In this document: positions 55,501 to 61,500 of the stretch, one piece after another | Layout: each line of letters begins with the position of its first letter | How positions within the stretch are numbered: position 1 is the first letter of the stretch | Origin: Cylicocyclus nassatus | Taxonomy: Eukaryota > Nematoda > Chromadorea > Rhabditida > Strongylidae | DNA: 64,000 nucleotides | Direction of reading: 5' to 3' | NCBI GenBank assembly: GCA_958299035.1 | Contig: CATQJL010000112.1 | Coordinates: forward strand, 46,148,941-46,212,940 | Translations under genes and position numbers: made by a program | The notes under the pieces: generated by a model | Databases searched by the model: none | Told to the model about the DNA's origin: nothing | What the model saw: only the letters and a program-made list of their open reading frames with translations

Positions 55501-58500
55501 CCGGCGTCTAGCCCAACAACTGAACCACCAAGCACTTCAACAACAACTCGACCATCGCCTAGCCCAACAACTGAACCACCAACCACTTCAACAACAACTC
55601 GACCATCGACTAGCCCAACAACTGAACCACCAACCACTTCAACAACAACTCAACCACCGTCTAGCTCAAGCAGTAAAGCGCCTTTACCTTTGTCGTCATC
55701 CTCGCTCGCTAACACCTGCATCTTTAGCATCGATGCCGACTACTTCATCTTCCCCATCGACGTCAACCACAACCAAAGGTTGGAGTGGATGTATGACGGA
55801 TTACACTAGAAACCAAGTGGTCAGCACGATCAACGAGTATCGGTAAGTCTATTCCTTAGACTGCTTACCGACTCAAGCAACAACTTTACGTCTGCGGAAT
55901 ACTCCCTAATGCATACAGCTAATGGGCGAAACCGGGCCCATGCAAGCAAAACAATCTTTAACACTTTCCAGATCTTCGTTAGCAAAAGGCCAAGTGCAAA
56001 ATGGGCCAGTTTCAAAACGAAAAGGAAAGTGTCCTCCAGCCAGGAATATGTATAAGATGGTGAGGCAAAACATTTTTCAAACTTCTCTCATCACAACGTT
56101 TGTAGTTTGAAAAAGGGATTTACAGAGATATGATCAGGAACTGGAAAATGAAGCACAAAAGTATGCTAGCACCTGCCCAGCAAAACCAGGATCAGCTCTA
56201 AACACGCGTGCATTTCGCGGTGAAAGCATTGCAGTGATCAAGGATACGACTATATCCTGTGAAAACGTGCTAGCTAATGTCGGGGCAATTTTGTATGATG
56301 ATAGCTCACAATAACCTAATCATTTCAGGCTTTGCACGACTGGTGGAATGAAATTACAAAACTTGCTATAAATGATGCATTCAAGTACACTCAAGTTTTA
56401 GAACATTCTCGAGACGCTCCCACAAATTTTACTCAGGTAAATCATATTTATTTCCGCAATGTAAACTTCTCCTGGTAAATCAGGCAGCAACCAGGAAATT
56501 ACATCGAGTTCAGTGATGCTGTGAGAAGGAATATATCAGCTAGCGTGAAAGTTCCGCACTATTCAAAACTTCAAAATTTCCTATTTTTCCAACTATTTGC
56601 TTGCTTCTATTGTTCAAATCATGCCATTCAGTAGTATTTGAGCAACATTCTGCTGAGCACAGATTGCATAGTTGAAAGCGGTAGAAGAAAATTACTCGAA
56701 CTTTGATGTTTCTGGGCTTGGTCGTAAAATCTCTGAAGTTTGCTTAAAAATCGGAAGAGTTGGAATTACAATTTTTGTTGACAGCCCTTTCTAACCATTG
56801 GCAAATCATGCTGATTGAACGTCTCTGTAAAAAGTTATGATTTTCATATTTTTGCATTTGTTTCCAAAACACAGCTTCTCATAAAGACGCTCAACTAGCA
56901 CAAGCTTTGCTTAGTTAGAAAGGGCTGGTAATAAAACTTATACCTACTCCTCCAAATTTTATTGCAGTTTCAGATTTTTATGACCAAAAACAGGAAAATT
57001 GCTAAGGACTGAGTAATTTTCTTCAATCCTATCTATGCATATATATGTACAACTGAAAGCCGCTAAAGTCCTGTTACAAACATAATTTACTCTTCAAAAA
57101 AGCAAGCTGAGGTTGAAAAAATCAAAGCTTATGAATTTCTAAAAATTGTGCGATAACTTTCATGTCAAACAATATAATATGTGAGGCTGTTCCGAAAGTT
57201 CCTTCCGTTTCTTCATTCTATCCTAAAAACACGCGGAATGAAGGCTTACAACGTTTCAAAACTATCGACGCAGCTTTTCTTCCTCTTTTGAACATCATTT
57301 TTCTATGCTGGTTACCTAGTGGTTACTAAAACAAGTGAAATCTCAAACTCATAGTTTTTGCCATGTTCAACTTTGGTATTCTGTGAAATTTTCCTGGTTG
57401 ACTTTTAATCAAGCTTTGATAACAGTCAGATAGCGTAAATAAATTATCAATGCAATTTTCGCTCCCCCACATTTTGCGGTTTTCAATCAAAATTCAGTTT
57501 CTCAAAAGCTGGAAACGTAATGATGTAGTTTGGTACAGCAGACTTAGAGCTTCCGAATGCATACAAACACTTTGTCAAATGCTATGTAAGCTACTGAGAA
57601 AAAATTAAAACTAAAAATGCGAACGAACTTATTACACAACCTAATACAATACACTTCAGGTTTTTGGCACTTGTGCTGGTTTTGAAACTATGGCCCGTAG
57701 TAAACCCCCTTCAGGGCATCTCTCTTGAGGCGGACGGAGTTGATCTCATCGCGCCTCAGCACATTGCCAGGGGAGCGATTGATTTAGAGCAGATCACTCA
57801 TTGCACGTTCGCGTTCAAACATGGAACGTTTATGCCATTTGTGCTTTACTGGTCAAGTGGATAAGACTATTGCGTTTCCAGCGGCAGAGCCGTGGTTCGA
57901 ATGCTGCTACCAGTACGATTTTTGCTACTTAGCCGGGCGATATTTGATAGAGGCCGCTGTCGAAAAAATCGAGATAGCCGCTATCAGAGATTTCACCTAG
58001 CAAACAACGAGATAAAACAAATACGCAGTATTTTGGAGTTCATACCAGGAAAAATTACACTTGGCGAAGAATGATTAGAGCAAATTAACCCTCTTGTTAT
58101 CTAAAGCGGTTTTTTCAAGACAAACAAGCAACAACTGCAAGAAAAAAAGCAAAAAACCGTTTTTACCTATTTCGTCGCGCAATCAGCTGTTCATCGATCC
58201 TCACTCACTTAGGCGCCGGAAATTGTGCAGTTTTGAGAGTTCTGCACCGCAAAAGAACGTCAGCTGCGATATTTCATGAGTCACTCGGGAGCTTACGGAG
58301 GTTTTCTCTGTGCTCTCCTCTTTACCACAGTATTCACCTTATCTCGTCGCCCGGCTCATCTCCGATGACTCGGTCGGGAGGTGATCTCCCTGCCGGGCTT
58401 CATCTGAAGCTCACCTGTAGAGTGACCTTGCATACTTATACCACGGAAAGGTGGGCAGTTCTCATCTCACCCGACAAACCCTCATATGAGAGTCTCAGGG

Positions 58501-61500
58501 GAGATCATCTCCCGTGACCGAGCTTTACTACGGGCCTATATTTCTGATGCTATCAAGTTTTCCTTTTGATTATCCAAAACTCATAGAACATCAAACGGCT
58601 TCAACTGTGGTTCTATTCGATGCAGCTTTTTCTCTTCTTTCTGGTGGGCGTTTTTTTCTTATTTTTGGCGACAAAAACAACTCTATCTTTTTCGAACCTT
58701 CCTTCTCAGGCTGTACCCGTAGAATGCGAAATTTGATATTTCGTAGCGCTCTACTGCTTTGTGAAGATAGTGTGCAATCATAATCTGTCCAAGTTCCGAG
58801 AATCTGTTAGTGTTTGAAGCGTTTGTGTATTTTGCGACTCCGCAAAATTGAAAACTTTTGGAAAAGTCATCTCAGAATTACTGAAGCCAGTTCAAGATGC
58901 CAAAAATTGCATTGCATTGCGCTTTTTTACTCCATTTAACTTTTATTAAAGCTTTCCGAAAGTTCAAACTGAAGAGAAAATTGCCAAAATTGGGCATATT
59001 AACAACCGTCGAAATCAAGAGTAGGCCTAGTAAACCACCTCTTGTAGGGGAAAATTCATATTACTCCTCCAGTTATAAGATTAGAAAGAAACTCTGCACA
59101 TCGTATCCCGCCTACGGCGCCGGGTGGTAGCAAGAACGATGTCAGGGTACTCAGGACGCTTTTCGGATTGGACAAAAACGACACGTCTGCCCGGACGACA
59201 CGCTATGGAGACTGCCTCATGCTCTGCACCTACAACGCCAGGACAGTCTCCACAAACGCCGACTTCCACGCTCTTCTCGACGCTGCAGAGCACATCAAGT
59301 ACCACATCATCGGTCTGCAGGAAACGAAGTCCAGGAAGGACGTGCGACAGATGGATGATGGGACCCTCATCATTCGTGGTGAAAAGGTTCCATCACGAAA
59401 CATTGGAGGCGTTGGTTTCGTCGTCCACCCATCTATCGTCCATCTTGTCGATTCGCATGAGATCCTGTCACCTCGACTGGCCATCCTACGATTACGACCT
59501 CCATTTCAGAAGACCATCAGCATCCTCAACTGCTATTCTCCAATATCAGCAGTTGACGACTCTTGACTAGATGCTTTCTACGAAGACGTGGAGGAGGTCG
59601 TCCGCAACGAAAAGTCCTTCTACAAGTATGTTGTGGGCGACTTCAATGCGAAAATCGTGATGCCACTAGAAAAGGAATATGGGATCCGGAAGTTTGGATA
59701 TGGGCTCCGAAACGAAAACGGCAACCGTCTCGTTGGGCTTCTCTCCGCCGCACGACTCTTCCATGGAGACTCCATCTTCACGAAGAAAGAACATCGCCGG
59801 TGGACTTGGGAATCGCCCAACGGAACGACTCATGCTGAAATCGACCACATTCTCAAACCGAAGGTGGAGCTTACTCGATGTCTCTGTAGTTCCATCCTTC
59901 TGTAGTGGCTCCTATCACCGCCTCCTTCGAGCGAAGATACGACTCAGCCGGCTGGAAAAGAAAGTCTGTCATAGTGCCTCGAGAAGGAAGGAAGTCGTTT
60001 ATGACGGTAACAGGTTGGAAGAGCTCATATCAAGTTGTGACTGGCCCATCGAGGAGGACCCAACGTACGGCTACGACCGGCTTCTGAAAGGATTGCGAGC
60101 CTGCGGAGAATGCGCCTCAGTGACTTCTGAGAAGAACTTGGAACGCATTTCGAAGAACACCAAGGAATTGCTCGAAAGAAGAAGATTTTTGAGGCAGGAT
60201 CCGAATGCAACCCACCCCGGCGACTGATAGCCAACGCCAGTTGCAGAACAGCTTTGCAAGAGGATCTCAGGAAGTACAGGCAAGCCAAGACACTGGAAGC
60301 AGCCGAAAGAAGACGAAGTCTCAAGAAGTGCCGAATCACGCACCGCTGGCTGCACTACTGAACGAAGACGGGACTCTGACTTTTTCCCGATATAAGATGG
60401 AATCTATCGCGAAGAACTTTTACACCCACCTCTTCCGCTCATCAACACCCGTGCAGATGCCCGTTGTTCCCAATGGAGAAGTACCACCACGAATTCTACC
60501 TGCTGAAGTGCGTATCGCGAATACAGACCATGAAGACGTCCACGGCTCCAGGACCAGATCATCTTTCCATCGAACTTCTGCGAGCCGGAGGACACCGTCT
60601 ACACGAGATTCTAGCGTCGCATTTGACATTTTACCTTCAAAAGGAGAAGATTCCCGACCAGTGGAGAACGTCACGAACCGTCCTTCTCTTCAAGAAGGGT
60701 GAACGGGAGGATCTTCGGAATAATCATCCAATACGCTGCTGAGTGTTGCACAAGCTTTTCACGAAGATTATCCTCGCTCGCATATCAAGGACATTGGATG
60801 AAGCCCAACCCCAAGAACAAGCTGGATTTCGCAAAGGATTCAGCTGCATGGATCACATCCAGACCGTCTCGAGGGTCATAGAAGTCTGCCGGAAGTACCG
60901 ACTGCCTCTCGTCTTAACCTTTGTCGACTAAGAGAAAGCCTTTGACAGCGTCGAAACCAACGCCATCCTGTCTGCGCTAGTCGATCAAGGAGTGGACCCA
61001 GCTTACGTAAGGACGTTAGCCGAGCTACAAGGACTGTACAACGACGATGCAGCTATTCCATCGCCCCCTGACCATACCAATCGGGAAGGGGGTCCAATAA
61101 GGCGACACAATCTCGCCGAAGCTGTTCACCGCGGCCTTGCAGTGGGTGATGAAGTCACTGGACTGGGACGAGAAAGGCATACGAGTTGATGGGAGATTCC
61201 TATCCAACCTTCGTTTTGCGGACGACATCGTTCTCTTCTCGAGCAGTATCACCGAAGCAGAGACGATGCTGAAGGAACTGAACGAAGTAGGGAAGAAAAT
61301 CGAACTGCGAATGAATCGGAAGAAGATCAGTTCATGATCTTCATGAGGAACGCTTTTTGCGAAGATGCAGAAATGGAATTGGAAGGCACCCCTATTACGG
61401 AGTCGTCTTCTTACGTGCATCTCGGACGTTCGATGAACATGGAGAACGACTTGAGGGAAGAACTTAACAGGAGAAGAAGAGCAGCCTGGGCCGCATTCGG

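Noticed and set aside
55441..55809. Thr-rich 122-residue ORF as a free-standing gene or a frameshifted gene end
   Set aside because: It combines linker exon L8, a 55-nt intron and the out-of-frame start of M9.
56460..56575. A possible extra M9 exon after a TAAATCAG acceptor at about 56483
   Set aside because: Its reading (ATRKLHRVQ) does not continue a CAP domain, whereas the exon at 62950 gives [11 protein letters not shown] in the right phase.
57664..57864. 66-residue ORF in the last intron
   Set aside because: No motif, no splice logic, and it lies within repeat-derived sequence.
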